The notes beneath the pieces are model-generated. The model had not been told where the DNA came from. It saw only the letters and a list, made by a program, of their open reading frames with translations, and made no database searches. A DNA stretch of 64,000 bases from Periweissella ghanensis (GTDB lineage Bacteria; Bacillota; Bacilli; Lactobacillales; Lactobacillaceae): NCBI RefSeq assembly GCF_918814755.1, contig NZ_CAKKNT010000001.1:62001-126000 (forward strand), read 5' to 3'. Shown here in pieces: positions 37,559 to 44,852 of this stretch (the first letter of the stretch is position 1; each line of letters starts with the position of its first letter). The translations under genes were made by a program, and so were the position numbers.

Positions 37559-38170
37559 ATGGAAATCAAAAAAGCACACTTAACCGATTTACGAGCCATT
37601 GCCGAGCTTAATTTTAACGGTTTCAAAGATTATGAGCTGTTCAAAATTGGTGCCAAACCGGCTAAGTTCACGAAAGCGCTCTATGAATTATTAAAATTGA
37701 ATGCGGCCGTCAGTATTAAAGCGGGCTATAGTTATGTTTGTTACGACGCTGGTAAGTTAATAGGTTACTTTAGTCTCATTCCGGCTGGTCAAGAACTTGA
37801 TGGCCCGGCCTTTTTAAAAGCTGGGGCCTGGAAAATCCCGTTGATTACTAACTTTAAAACTTCGCGCCAGTTATTAGGCCATGTTCTAAAAGCCGAAGCG
37901 ATTTTAAACCCCTTTCCCAAAGACTACTGGTATCTCGATACCTTAGTTGTAGCCCCTGGTAATCAAGGTAGTGGTTATGGTTCACGTATTTTACAAGCCG
38001 TTAAAGATCTGGTTATCAAAAATCATGGACGTAAACTACGCTTAATCACTAATGCCACGCGTAATCGTGATTTCTATACTAAAAACGCTTTTATTAACGA
38101 TGCCATCATCTTGCCCACTGATAACAACAGTAATTTCACCACTTGGTCGTTTTATTTTGATGTTAAGTAA
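37559..38170 (+). CDS. GNAT family N-acetyltransferase
   Basis: 203 residues. The acetyl-CoA binding strand-loop is VAPGNQGSGYGSRILQAV (about 143-160), with the expected Q-x-x-G-x-G. The start at 37559 (MEIKKAHLTD) has GAGGA upstream. Likely acetylates a small molecule or protein; the substrate is unknown. It is followed 23 bp later by a bacteriocin-immunity-like gene, so the two form a small operon ended by a terminator. Confidence 0.85.
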   Translation: MEIKKAHLTDLRAIAELNFNGFKDYELFKIGAKPAKFTKALYELLKLNAAVSIKAGYSYVCYDAGKLIGYFSLIPAGQELDGPAFLKAGAWKIPLITNFKTSRQLLGHVLKAEAILNPFPKDYWYLDTLVVAPGNQGSGYGSRILQAVKDLVIKNHGRKLRLITNATRNRDFYTKNAFINDAIILPTDNNSNFTTWSFYFDVK

Positions 38171-38193
38171 CCTACAATATGGAGGAAGATTTA

Positions 38194-38481
38194 ATGAGTA
38201 ATGTTAACTGGTTTGCTGGTGGTTCTGAACGTGATGTCACCGCCTTGGATTTAATTAATGCCTTATTACCAACTTTAGCGGTCGATAGTCGACTAGACCA
38301 CGTGTTAACTGATTATCAAACGCAATTAACTAGCCCCACCACGGCGGTTCCATTTATTTTAAGCCAACTCAATTTGGCAATTGCTAATGCGACTAAAGAA
38401 GATAGTACGCAATTAACCGCTGAACAAACACATTTAATTAAACAAATTGCTGAATTAAGCAACATTCGGTATGGTTACTAA
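38194..38481 (+). CDS. Bacteriocin-immunity-like protein (EntA_Immun type)
   Basis: The 95-residue protein is helical and ends with the typical LSNIRYGY tail preceded by VPFILSQLNLAIA and a T-x-x-Q-x-x-L-I-K-Q-I helix, the layout of the class II bacteriocin immunity family of LAB. Such proteins protect the cell membrane permease from pediocin-like bacteriocins. GGAGG SD before the ATG at 38194. No bacteriocin structural gene or exporter is seen nearby, so it is an orphan immunity gene or a diverged relative. Confidence 0.65.
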   Translation: MSNVNWFAGGSERDVTALDLINALLPTLAVDSRLDHVLTDYQTQLTSPTTAVPFILSQLNLAIANATKEDSTQLTAEQTHLIKQIAELSNIRYGY

Positions 38482-38509
38482 AAAAGTCGCCCCTTGAGGC
38501 GACTTTTTT
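38479..38509. terminator. Bidirectional terminator, copy 1 of a duplicated 31-bp block
   Basis: Stem AAGTCGCC / GGCGACTT with a CCTTGA-like loop and T run. The whole 31-bp block is repeated exactly at 39357-39387. Confidence 0.9.
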
Positions 38510-38610
38510 AGTATGCATTATTAATTGTATACACCAATAACCTTTATTTAGTAAAATTATCACGTATTAATTCCCAATAATAGACTGCTTATTCTACCTT
38601 CCATTCACTA

Positions 38611-38635
38611 ATGTAACACGTTAATTGCGTTACAT
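38611..38635. promoter_or_regulatory. Palindromic candidate operator of the Xre gene
   Basis: ATGTAACAC (38611-38619) and GCGTTACAT (38627-38635) pair with one mismatch (8 of 9). It lies 44 bp before the Xre start and covers the likely promoter (TTACAT-N16-TATGCT), fitting autoregulation. Confidence 0.55.
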
Positions 38636-38678
38636 TTTATCCAAAAATACGTATGCTAAATTTAAAGGAGCTACTAAA

Positions 38679-39359
38679 ATGGAATTCGCTAATAATCTAA
38701 GATCTACCCGCAAAGCTTTAAACATGACTCAACAAGAACTTGCTAATCAGCTACATGTAACCCGTCAGACTCTATCACGTTGGGAAAATAATCAAAGCTA
38801 TCCCAATCTAGATACTTTAATTGAGCTGAGTAATTTGTTAGCAATTCCTTTAGATAGTTTACTTAAAGGAGGAGATAACCCAATGGTTACAAAAATAAGT
38901 AATGATGTCCGTTCCAAAAAACGCTACCAACGATATTTAATAATTATCGCTAGTGTATTCGTATTAGCATTAATTTGGTTAACAACTTTAAGCATCGGCC
39001 GTGCATACCAAATACAACAAATTGATCGGTTTAATCCATTTCTAACAACTCAAGCTGGTTATACTGTCTTACCAAATGCACCCACAAAAGATAAAGCAGG
39101 TTTAAAAGTTGATGCTTTCGTTGCTGATAATCCATTCGGTAATGGTGCTTGGCTTAAATTTTATACTGGTCAATACACCAAAGAAAATCATTGGGCATTA
39201 GTTGAACACAAAGGTTCATATATTTACGGTGTACGTTTGCTCACTCAAAATAATGTACCAAAAGTTATGAATGAACAAGTTGGTAGTCATTATTTTAACT
39301 ATAATAGCAAGGTTGAACCAAGGATTAGCAAATCTCTACCATGGCTACCATTTAATTAA
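38679..39359 (+). CDS. Membrane-anchored Xre-family transcriptional regulator
   Basis: 226 residues: an HTH_3 domain (LRSTRKALNMTQQELANQLHVTRQTLSRWENNQSYPNLDTLIELSNLL, 6-54), one TM (about 87-105) and an about 120-residue extracytoplasmic part of unknown fold. It starts at the ATG after AAAGGAG. Membrane-tethered Xre proteins are thought to pass envelope signals to DNA. It is flanked by identical terminators and preceded by a palindrome, and its genes are unlinked to an obvious sensor. Function unknown. Confidence 0.82.
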   Translation: MEFANNLRSTRKALNMTQQELANQLHVTRQTLSRWENNQSYPNLDTLIELSNLLAIPLDSLLKGGDNPMVTKISNDVRSKKRYQRYLIIIASVFVLALIWLTTLSIGRAYQIQQIDRFNPFLTTQAGYTVLPNAPTKDKAGLKVDAFVADNPFGNGAWLKFYTGQYTKENHWALVEHKGSYIYGVRLLTQNNVPKVMNEQVGSHYFNYNSKVEPRISKSLPWLPFN

Positions 39360-39387
39360 AAAAGTCGCCCCTTGAGGCGACTTTTTT
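39357..39387. terminator. Bidirectional terminator, copy 2 of a duplicated 31-bp block
   Basis: Identical in sequence to 38479-38509. It ends the Xre gene and, on the other strand, the three-gene small-membrane-protein operon. Confidence 0.9.
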
Positions 39388-39402
39388 CTATTTACAATCC
39401 AC

Positions 39403-39630
39403 TTATTTCTTAGCTTTGCGTTTTAAATTAAAATACTCAATCAACGCAATAATTCCAAAAAATGCAATGGCCCCAAAGACACTCCGGACACTCACACTAA
39501 TATAATTTTGCCAAAAGTAGGCATGGTATACCACCACATCAACGATGCCCCGAATACCAAACGTCAAAACTAAGGCTAACGCTACCATCAACTCTACCGC
39601 CGTTACATAACTCGCCCAAATGTTTTTCAT
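39403..39630 (-). CDS. Small two-TM membrane protein, tandem paralog 3
   Basis: 75 residues with two hydrophobic segments (about 11-31 and 44-64) around FGIRGIVDVVVY. Starts MKNIWASYV, like its neighbour (MKKIWQRYI). A GGAGGG SD precedes the ATG at 39630. It is the third of three consecutive, similarly sized genes with the shared pattern FxxRG(L/I)V(D/E), Y(L/I)xxxxxS and a G-x-I-x-F-G-I-I segment. Family not recognised. Confidence 0.6.
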   Translation of the reverse strand: MKNIWASYVTAVELMVALALVLTFGIRGIVDVVVYHAYFWQNYISVSVRSVFGAIAFFGIIALIEYFNLKRKAKK

Positions 39631-39644
39631 AAGCCCTCCATAGA

Positions 39645-39881
39645 TTAGCCATCTTTATTTTTTGATTGCCGCATCAATTTAATAGAGTCATAGATTGCTA
39701 CAATCCCAAAAATAACAATCGCTCCAATCGTTGCCTTAATCGTTAAATCAAGATAACTTTTCAGTAAATATTCTTGTAAGACGATAATATCAACTAGGCC
39801 GCGGACCCCGAATATCGTTGTAAGAGCCGTGGTAAACACCAACGCCACGATTTTGATATATCTTTGCCAAATTTTTTTCAA
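39645..39881 (-). CDS. Small two-TM membrane protein, tandem paralog 2 (TTG start)
   Basis: 78 residues. The start is chosen as TTG at 39881, giving MKKIWQRYIKIVAL, because AAGGGGG lies 5 nt upstream and this matches the neighbouring paralog's MKNIWASYV start; longer frames would only add unrelated residues. Two membrane segments flank FGVRGLVDIIVL. It is 26 bp after the first paralog's stop and 14 bp before the third. Function unknown. Confidence 0.6.
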   Translation of the reverse strand: MKKIWQRYIKIVALVFTTALTTIFGVRGLVDIIVLQEYLLKSYLDLTIKATIGAIVIFGIVAIYDSIKLMRQSKNKDG

Positions 39882-39907
39882 AACTGCCCCCTTAGTTCTT
39901 TGATTCA

Positions 39908-40141
39908 TCATCCTTTGTGATTTGAAATAAGGTGTTCGCTTAAGGAAATCACCCCAAAAACAACGCTGCCCCAAAGCACACTTTCAATCGTTAAAGTTAA
40001 ATAAGTTTGCCATGAGTACGTATGCGCAATTGCTAATTCAACCAGGCCCCGAACCACAAACGTAAACAAAACTACTAGCACTGATAATAATCCAAGCGCC
40101 CCTAAATAGCCATTTCCGTGCGTATTCATTTGTTTTGTCAT
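39908..40141 (-). CDS. Small two-TM membrane protein, tandem paralog 1
   Basis: 77 residues with two hydrophobic segments and the motif FVVRGLVELAI, then YLTLTIESVLWGSVVFGVISL, close to paralog 2 (YLDLTIKATIGAIVIFGIVAI). GGAGGGGG SD before the ATG at 40141. First gene of the three-paralog operon. The three likely arose by tandem duplication and have diverged. Function unknown. Confidence 0.6.
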   Translation of the reverse strand: MTKQMNTHGNGYLGALGLLSVLVVLFTFVVRGLVELAIAHTYSWQTYLTLTIESVLWGSVVFGVISLSEHLISNHKG

Positions 40142-40249
40142 ATTAAAACTCCCCCTCCCAAGATGTTTTTATGTAAATGTAATTCTAACATATCCCTTAT
40201 CCACGTGTCAGTTAGCACACCTTAGTTCAAAAGAGCACTGAATGTAAGA

Positions 40250-40360
40250 GTGTTCCCCCAATAAATAATAGCAAAAAATAACCTCCTTGAAAAAATTCAA
40301 GGAGGTTATTTAATCGTTTTTCGTTAGTGTTTGGTGTTTACCAAGGACTTGACGCACTCT
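40250..40360. repeat. Degenerate family B repeat with strong inner hairpin
   Basis: ATAACCTCCTTGAA and TTCAAGGAGGTTAT form a perfect hairpin (40276-40310), followed by CGTTTTTCGTTAGTG and the right end CGCACTCT (40353-40360), as in the copy at 43225. The left end is degenerate. Confidence 0.6.
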
Positions 40361-40368
40361 ACCTAAAT

Positions 40369-40480
40369 GTGCTTCAAGCCGCAAGTACCTATGCATATAC
40401 GGACAACCCTACTGACTCAAAGACCAAGTCATTGGTTTGTCCTAGTATGCCACGGTACTTAACGCGCCTTGGCGCACTCT
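40369..40480. repeat. Intergenic palindromic repeat, family B copy
   Basis: 112 bp from GTGCTTCAAGCC to GGCGCACTCT. Inner arms: AAGTACC / GGTACTT, ATGCATA / AGTATGC and GGACAACC / GGTTTGTCC. It ends 2 bp from the stop of the 132-aa gene. The 340-bp gap 40142-40481 is filled by this and the adjacent degenerate copy. Confidence 0.7.
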
Positions 40481-40481
40481 G

Positions 40482-40880
40482 TTAATTGCCAGCTTCAAAG
40501 CCACCATCAACAATATTCTTGTAATGTTCTTCACCTTCATCCTCAACGTTAATCGCCCAAGAATTAAAGTGCGCCACTACTGATAACGCCAAGTAAGTCA
40601 ACGCCAAGAAGTAAGCATATTGGTGCTCATTGGTTTTCAAAAGGAACGTATCTAATGCAAAGATACCTGGGAAGATTAACAATGTCCACCATGGAGTGTA
40701 AGTCCGTTTGATGTACCAACCGATCCCAAACGCCCCAATAAAGTTAATCGTAATCAATAACCAAATTATCTTGCTATTCGCGCTAACCCCAGCGATATTA
40801 AATACGTTCGGGAGCACTGCTCCTAATACTAAGCCCACTATTGCAATTACTACATAACTCCATCGTTTTGATGCAAACAT
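40482..40880 (-). CDS. Four-TM membrane protein of unknown function
   Basis: 132 residues with four hydrophobic segments and an acidic C-terminal tail (NVEDEGEEHYKNIVDGGFEAGN). GGGAAGAG SD. It starts 32 bp after rsmE with no terminator between them, so it is probably the last gene of prmA-rsmE. I do not recognise a family. Confidence 0.65.
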   Translation of the reverse strand: MFASKRWSYVVIAIVGLVLGAVLPNVFNIAGVSANSKIIWLLITINFIGAFGIGWYIKRTYTPWWTLLIFPGIFALDTFLLKTNEHQYAYFLALTYLALSVVAHFNSWAINVEDEGEEHYKNIVDGGFEAGN

Positions 40881-40912
40881 TCTCTTCCCTACCTAAACCT
40901 AATTTTTTATTC

Positions 40913-41659
40913 CTAATGTTGTGGTTGCGCTAATTCAAGCGCAAAGCTAATGGCACTTAGCCAGTATAATGGTGCTGTTTCGGCCCGTAAAATCCGTGGT
41001 CCAAGCGCCGCCACGGTAAAGCCATGTGCTGTTAATTTTTCAATTTCTTGTGGAGCAATCCCACCTTCGGGGCCAAAAACCGCACAAATTGATTGTTGTG
41101 GCTCAATTGCCGCTAACGTTTGCGCTAATTGCGCTTGTTCACCCGTTTTAGCGGCTTCTTCATAGGCGATCATTTTGTGATCAAATGGCATTGCGGCCAC
41201 TTCGGCTAAACTTGGTGCATATTTGATTGCTGGTACCCGTGTGCGATGTGATTGTTCCGCTGCCCCCGCGGCAATCTTTTGTAGGCGAGCAATCTTTTTA
41301 TCCGCTTTATCATTCCATTTAGCAACACTCCAAGCCGTCTGCACAAAAATTACTTGGTTAACGCCTAATTCCGTTGCTTTTTGGACAATTAATTCCGCTT
41401 TATCACCTTTGGGTAACCCACAAATAATGGTTGTATCCACTGGTAATTCGACATCACTGGTGAGTGTTTCAACTACCTGCATCGTTGCCATACCATCCGT
41501 GATGGCTGCCAAACTAGCAATGACCACCGCTTGATTTGGTTGGACAAATTCCGCTTTGGTCCCTTCTTTAGCACGTAAAACGGTCACAAAGTGGTGATAT
41601 GTTTCTTCATCTAAAGTAAAGTTCGCTTCAACATTAGCTTTTAAAAAATACCGTTGCAT
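40913..41659 (-). CDS. rsmE: 16S rRNA (uracil-1498-N3) methyltransferase
   Basis: 248 residues of the SPOUT type: N-terminal PUA-like part, then CGLPKGDKAELIVQKATELGVNQVIF and the knot region (AVFGPEGGIAPQEIEKLTAHGF, LGPRILRAETAPLY). Methylates U1498. AAGGTG SD; 9 bp after prmA, the usual Firmicutes pair. Confidence 0.97.
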   Translation of the reverse strand: MQRYFLKANVEANFTLDEETYHHFVTVLRAKEGTKAEFVQPNQAVVIASLAAITDGMATMQVVETLTSDVELPVDTTIICGLPKGDKAELIVQKATELGVNQVIFVQTAWSVAKWNDKADKKIARLQKIAAGAAEQSHRTRVPAIKYAPSLAEVAAMPFDHKMIAYEEAAKTGEQAQLAQTLAAIEPQQSICAVFGPEGGIAPQEIEKLTAHGFTVAALGPRILRAETAPLYWLSAISFALELAQPQH

Positions 41660-41668
41660 CTGTTCACC

Positions 41669-42646
41669 TTACCCTTGTGCTGTAAATTCGTTAACGTCAT
41701 CCGGATTTGGTTTGTAGGCAATAATTCCATACCAATCACCAATTTGCAAGCTTTGTTCAATTTTGAAACCAGCCGCAATTTGAGCATCCCGAATTTCCGT
41801 AAATTTGTCTTTAATAATCCCACTAGTTAAGAAGTACCCACCTAAACGCAACTTATCCCATGCCTGAGGGATCAAGGGGTGAATTACTTCGGCCAAAATA
41901 TTAGCTACAATCAAATCGACGTTTTCGGCCGCGACATCTTTAAGTAAATCAGATACGTGCACATCAATATCTTTGGCCACTGGATTAAGCGCCAAGTTTT
42001 CTTGGGCCTTAGCAACCGCAATATCGTCAATATCCGTTGCCGTAATTGTGCCAACCCCTAAGTGCTTAGCTGCGATACTTAAGACCCCGGAACCAGTTCC
42101 CACGTCAAGCACGCGTTCACCACCGCGCACAACAATCGTTAATGCTTCTAACATCAACCGCGTTGTGGGGTGTGTTCCAGTCCCAAAGGCCATGCCAGGA
42201 TCAAGCACAATTAATTTTTCATCACTTTGGGCTGGTTGATAATCTAACCATGAAGGCACAATCGTTAAGTTACGCGTCACGCGAACGGGGTGGTAGTATT
42301 TCTTCCACGCCGTAGCCCACTTTTGGTTATCAATATCTTTCACTACGACTTCACCAGGTAAGTAATCCAAACCAAATTCCCCTAATTGGGTAACTTTAGC
42401 TTTGATTTGCGGTAAAATTGCTGGATCAAAATCGTCTTCATCAAAGTAACCACTAACAATTGCCCCTACTTTTGGCAAATTTAATTCATCCCAATCAATA
42501 TAGACGGTTTCGTCAGCTCGTTCATAATTTAAGTTCTCGTTGGCATCCTCAATTTGAATCCCCGCAGCACCAAGTTCCATTAAAATACTTGAGACTGCTT
42601 CAACGGCCTCACTGGCTGTTTTCACGCTAACTTCTGTCCAATTCAT
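41669..42646 (-). CDS. prmA: Ribosomal protein L11 methyltransferase
   Basis: 325 residues with the SAM motif VLDVGTGSGVLSIAAKHLG and the NPPF-like loop (DLIVANILAEVIHPL). The start at 42646 has GGAGA 8 nt upstream (MNWTEVSVK); the longer frame to 42697 lacks support. Trimethylates L11. Expressed from a consensus-like promoter about 150 bp upstream. Confidence 0.96.
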   Translation of the reverse strand: MNWTEVSVKTASEAVEAVSSILMELGAAGIQIEDANENLNYERADETVYIDWDELNLPKVGAIVSGYFDEDDFDPAILPQIKAKVTQLGEFGLDYLPGEVVVKDIDNQKWATAWKKYYHPVRVTRNLTIVPSWLDYQPAQSDEKLIVLDPGMAFGTGTHPTTRLMLEALTIVVRGGERVLDVGTGSGVLSIAAKHLGVGTITATDIDDIAVAKAQENLALNPVAKDIDVHVSDLLKDVAAENVDLIVANILAEVIHPLIPQAWDKLRLGGYFLTSGIIKDKFTEIRDAQIAAGFKIEQSLQIGDWYGIIAYKPNPDDVNEFTAQG

Positions 42647-42793
42647 TGTGTGTTCTCCATTATCTTTGAATAATATTATGTCATTAATAGCCCACATAAA
42701 TTTGGTGCTTATTACACTTAATACTTTAATTTTAAAGCATTAATAGGGTCTATGGCAAATTTATCAATACTAATGGCAATAATAGCTTTATTC

Positions 42794-42822
42794 ACTATAC
42801 TTGACACCCCTACTATGGTCAA
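42794..42822 (-). promoter_or_regulatory. prmA promoter
   Basis: Minus strand: TTGACC (42817-42822), 17 bp, TATAGT (42794-42799). It would give a leader of about 140 nt before the prmA ATG. A weaker TTGATA-N16-TATTAA lies nearer the gene. Confidence 0.6.
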
Positions 42823-42842
42823 TTCAATCGCACACCTTTTAA

Positions 42843-42871
42843 TTTAAATTAAGCTAATTTTTGGATATACT
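42843..42871 (+). promoter_or_regulatory. Promoter of the PspC-like gene
   Basis: -10 TATACT (42866-42871) with a weak TTTAAA 17 bp upstream, divergent from the prmA promoter. Confidence 0.45.
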
Positions 42872-42909
42872 TAAGAAGTACCAACTAGCAATTAAAGGAG
42901 GGCTTTATT

Positions 42910-43101
42910 ATGCACAAACGACTTTATCGCAGTGATAACAATCGGGTTTGGTTAGGCGTCCTCGGTGGCCTCGGTGAATATTTAAATGTCGATCCAACCT
43001 TATTACGGGTTATCTTCGTTATTTTTGGCGTCTTTACTAACATTGTTGCCCTAATCATCTATCTGCTATGTGCGTGGATTATGCCAAGACGGTTTAATTA
43101 A
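42910..43101 (+). CDS. PspC-domain membrane protein
   Basis: 63 residues consisting of one PspC domain: LYRSDNNRVWLGVLGGLGEYLNVDPTLLRVIFVIFG, followed by a TM and the WIMPRR end. Small PspC-like proteins are linked to envelope stress. AAAGGAGG SD. Single-gene unit ended by the hairpin at 43115-43147. Confidence 0.9.
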   Translation: MHKRLYRSDNNRVWLGVLGGLGEYLNVDPTLLRVIFVIFGVFTNIVALIIYLLCAWIMPRRFN

Positions 43102-43114
43102 TATATCAGCAAGC

Positions 43115-43147
43115 AAAAAACCGAAGAGCCTAGGCCCTTCGGTTTTT
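43115..43147 (+). terminator. Terminator after the PspC-like gene
   Basis: AAAACCGAAG and CTTCGGTTTT form the stem around a palindromic GCCTAGGC; T run follows. Confidence 0.88.
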
Positions 43148-43166
43148 GTGTTTTGGATGTTGTTAT

Positions 43167-43234
43167 GGCAGTAGAGCCAAAATGTACTCGAAGGCGCAAG
43201 CGTTTAAGGCAGTAGAGCCTAAACGTGCTCGAAG
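43167..43234. repeat. Direct repeat of a 27-mer next to family B copy
   Basis: GGCAGTAGAGCC followed by AAAAYGTRCTCGAAG-like bases is present at 43167-43193 and 43208-43234, period 41, with three mismatches. The second overlaps the left end of the family B element. Confidence 0.7.
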
Positions 43235-43333
43235 CCCCAGACAGTTGCGCCTAACTTTAAAACGATTAAAATACCAAACCCGTATTTTATCGTTTTTCGT
43301 TAGTGCTCACTGTCTCCCAGGGGCTTCTCGCAC
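43225..43333. repeat. Intergenic palindromic repeat, family B best copy
   Basis: 109 bp with near-perfect terminal inverted repeats GTGCTCGAAGCCCC / GGGGCTTCTCGCAC, further arms ACAGT / ACTGT and an inner stem of AAAACGAT / ATCGTTTT with AAATAC / GTATTT. The short tandem GCACTCT follows (43330-43350). It lies between the PspC gene and the 36-aa ORF. Confidence 0.75.
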
Positions 43334-43348
43334 TCTGCACTCTGCACT

Positions 43349-43459
43349 CTATCTCTTTTTCCGATTGCTAACCCAACCAATCATCCCAATAATTGCGCCC
43401 GTAATAATTGCGCCGATGATAAATGGCACAATCATAATGTTATCAGTTAAAATTCCCAT
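43349..43459 (-). CDS. 36-residue single-pass membrane peptide (small ORF)
   Basis: ATG at 43459 with a perfect GGAGG 4 nt upstream encodes 36 residues: MGILTDNIMIVPF, a hydrophobic run IIGAIITGAIIGMIGW and a basic end VSNRKKR. It starts 18 bp after the stop of the alcohol dehydrogenase gene, so it may be its second cistron. Function unknown; a small membrane modulator is possible. Confidence 0.6.
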   Translation of the reverse strand: MGILTDNIMIVPFIIGAIITGAIIGMIGWVSNRKKR

Positions 43460-43477
43460 GGTACCTCCTGCTAAGGC

Positions 43478-44662
43478 TTATTCAAAACCTTCTGTCGTCA
43501 TTGACTTCCGGTACAAGTCTACCACATCAGCCGCATTTAATGAAACATAACCCGTTTCCGTCAAGTTCTTCAAGTTAACGGCATGGTTAGCCATCGCTTC
43601 AAAGTTAGTATCTTCATTAATATCGACACCACCAAGCGTGGTTGGTAAGCCAAGTTCCTTAATCCAGTCATACGTAGCTTGAATGGCATCACGGGCCACT
43701 TGACTATCTTCACCGGCTAAGTGCCATACATTGCGACCAAAGGCAGCAAATTTAGCTTCCGTATCGGCATTCAAACAAAATTCCATCCAACGTGGTGTTA
43801 AAATTGCTAAGCCAGCCCCATGCGTAATGTCATAGTAGGCTGACAATTCATGTTCCATTGGGTGAACTGACCAACCATTAGCATTACCAAGCCCCACTAA
43901 GCCATTTAAGGCCATTGTTGAAGCCCACATTAAGTTAGCCCGAGCATCGTAGTTTTCTGGTTGGGCAATGGCAACCGGTGCCCATTTAATCACCGTGCGC
44001 ATAATTCCTTCAATTAAACCAGCCGTAACGTCATTGTTTGGTTCGCGGTCAAAGTATTGTTCAACTAAGTGGCTGAAAATATCAAATGAACCAGCCGCTG
44101 TTTGCCAAGTTGAGACACTATAAGTCAATGTTGGGTCTAAGAATGAAACGGCGGGTGTATTAGGACCATATGTGCCAATTTTTTGCTTAGTTTCCATGTT
44201 TGAAATTACTGAACCTTTGTTCATTTCCGTTCCAGTCGCAGCAAGCGTTAAAATATCAACCACGGGTAGTTGCTTAATCCCATAGCGTAAAGTTGGATCT
44301 AAAACTAAATCCCAAACATCTCCATCGTAGTATTTAGCTGAGGCAATCACTTTAGCAGCATCAATTACTGAACCACCACCAATTGCCAAAACAACATCAA
44401 TCGCGTGGTCTTTAGTAAGTGCTTGTCCGGCGGCCACTGATTCAACACGAGGATTAGGATCAATGCCAGCTAATTCAACAACATTCAAGTCGGCTAATAA
44501 TTCTTTAACTTGATCGTACAAGCCACTACGTTTAATTGAACCACCACCATAAACAAGTAAAACATTGTCTCCAAATTGACTTACAGCTGCATGTAATTTA
44601 CTGGCAATTTGATCTTTACCAAAAACAATTTCCGTGGCGTTTTTAAAATTAAAGTTTTGCAT
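43478..44662 (-). CDS. Iron-containing alcohol dehydrogenase (BdhA/YqhD-like)
   Basis: 394 residues. GGGSVIDAAKVIASAKYY (about 95-112) is the NAD(P)-binding loop; metal ligands fit the D and H residues in FDIFSHLVEQYFD (about 195-207) and HPMEHELSAYYDITHGAGLAIL (about 264-285). Reduces aldehydes to alcohols in fermentation. AGGTG SD. Nearest kin are NADPH-dependent butanol dehydrogenases; true substrate unknown. Confidence 0.92.
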   Translation of the reverse strand: MQNFNFKNATEIVFGKDQIASKLHAAVSQFGDNVLLVYGGGSIKRSGLYDQVKELLADLNVVELAGIDPNPRVESVAAGQALTKDHAIDVVLAIGGGSVIDAAKVIASAKYYDGDVWDLVLDPTLRYGIKQLPVVDILTLAATGTEMNKGSVISNMETKQKIGTYGPNTPAVSFLDPTLTYSVSTWQTAAGSFDIFSHLVEQYFDREPNNDVTAGLIEGIMRTVIKWAPVAIAQPENYDARANLMWASTMALNGLVGLGNANGWSVHPMEHELSAYYDITHGAGLAILTPRWMEFCLNADTEAKFAAFGRNVWHLAGEDSQVARDAIQATYDWIKELGLPTTLGGVDINEDTNFEAMANHAVNLKNLTETGYVSLNAADVVDLYRKSMTTEGFE

Positions 44663-44793
44663 GTGTGCACCTATTCCCTCTTAAAAAGTTAGTTAATAAT
44701 TCGATTATATATTTTCCTGAATTACGAATGCAAGTAGCGGTTAAATATACGTAATCTCTTATAAATTCCTTAAATTGTATCATTTTTTCTGAT

Positions 44794-44830
44794 AAAAAAA
44801 CTAGGCAATGTTTGCACTCATCGCCTAGTT
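44794..44830 (-). terminator. Terminator after the cyclopropane synthase gene
   Basis: Minus strand: AACTAGGCGATGA pairs with CATTGCCTAGTT and is followed by TTTTTTT. Confidence 0.88.
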
Positions 44831-44852
44831 TGCTAAAATAATAATAGATGTA

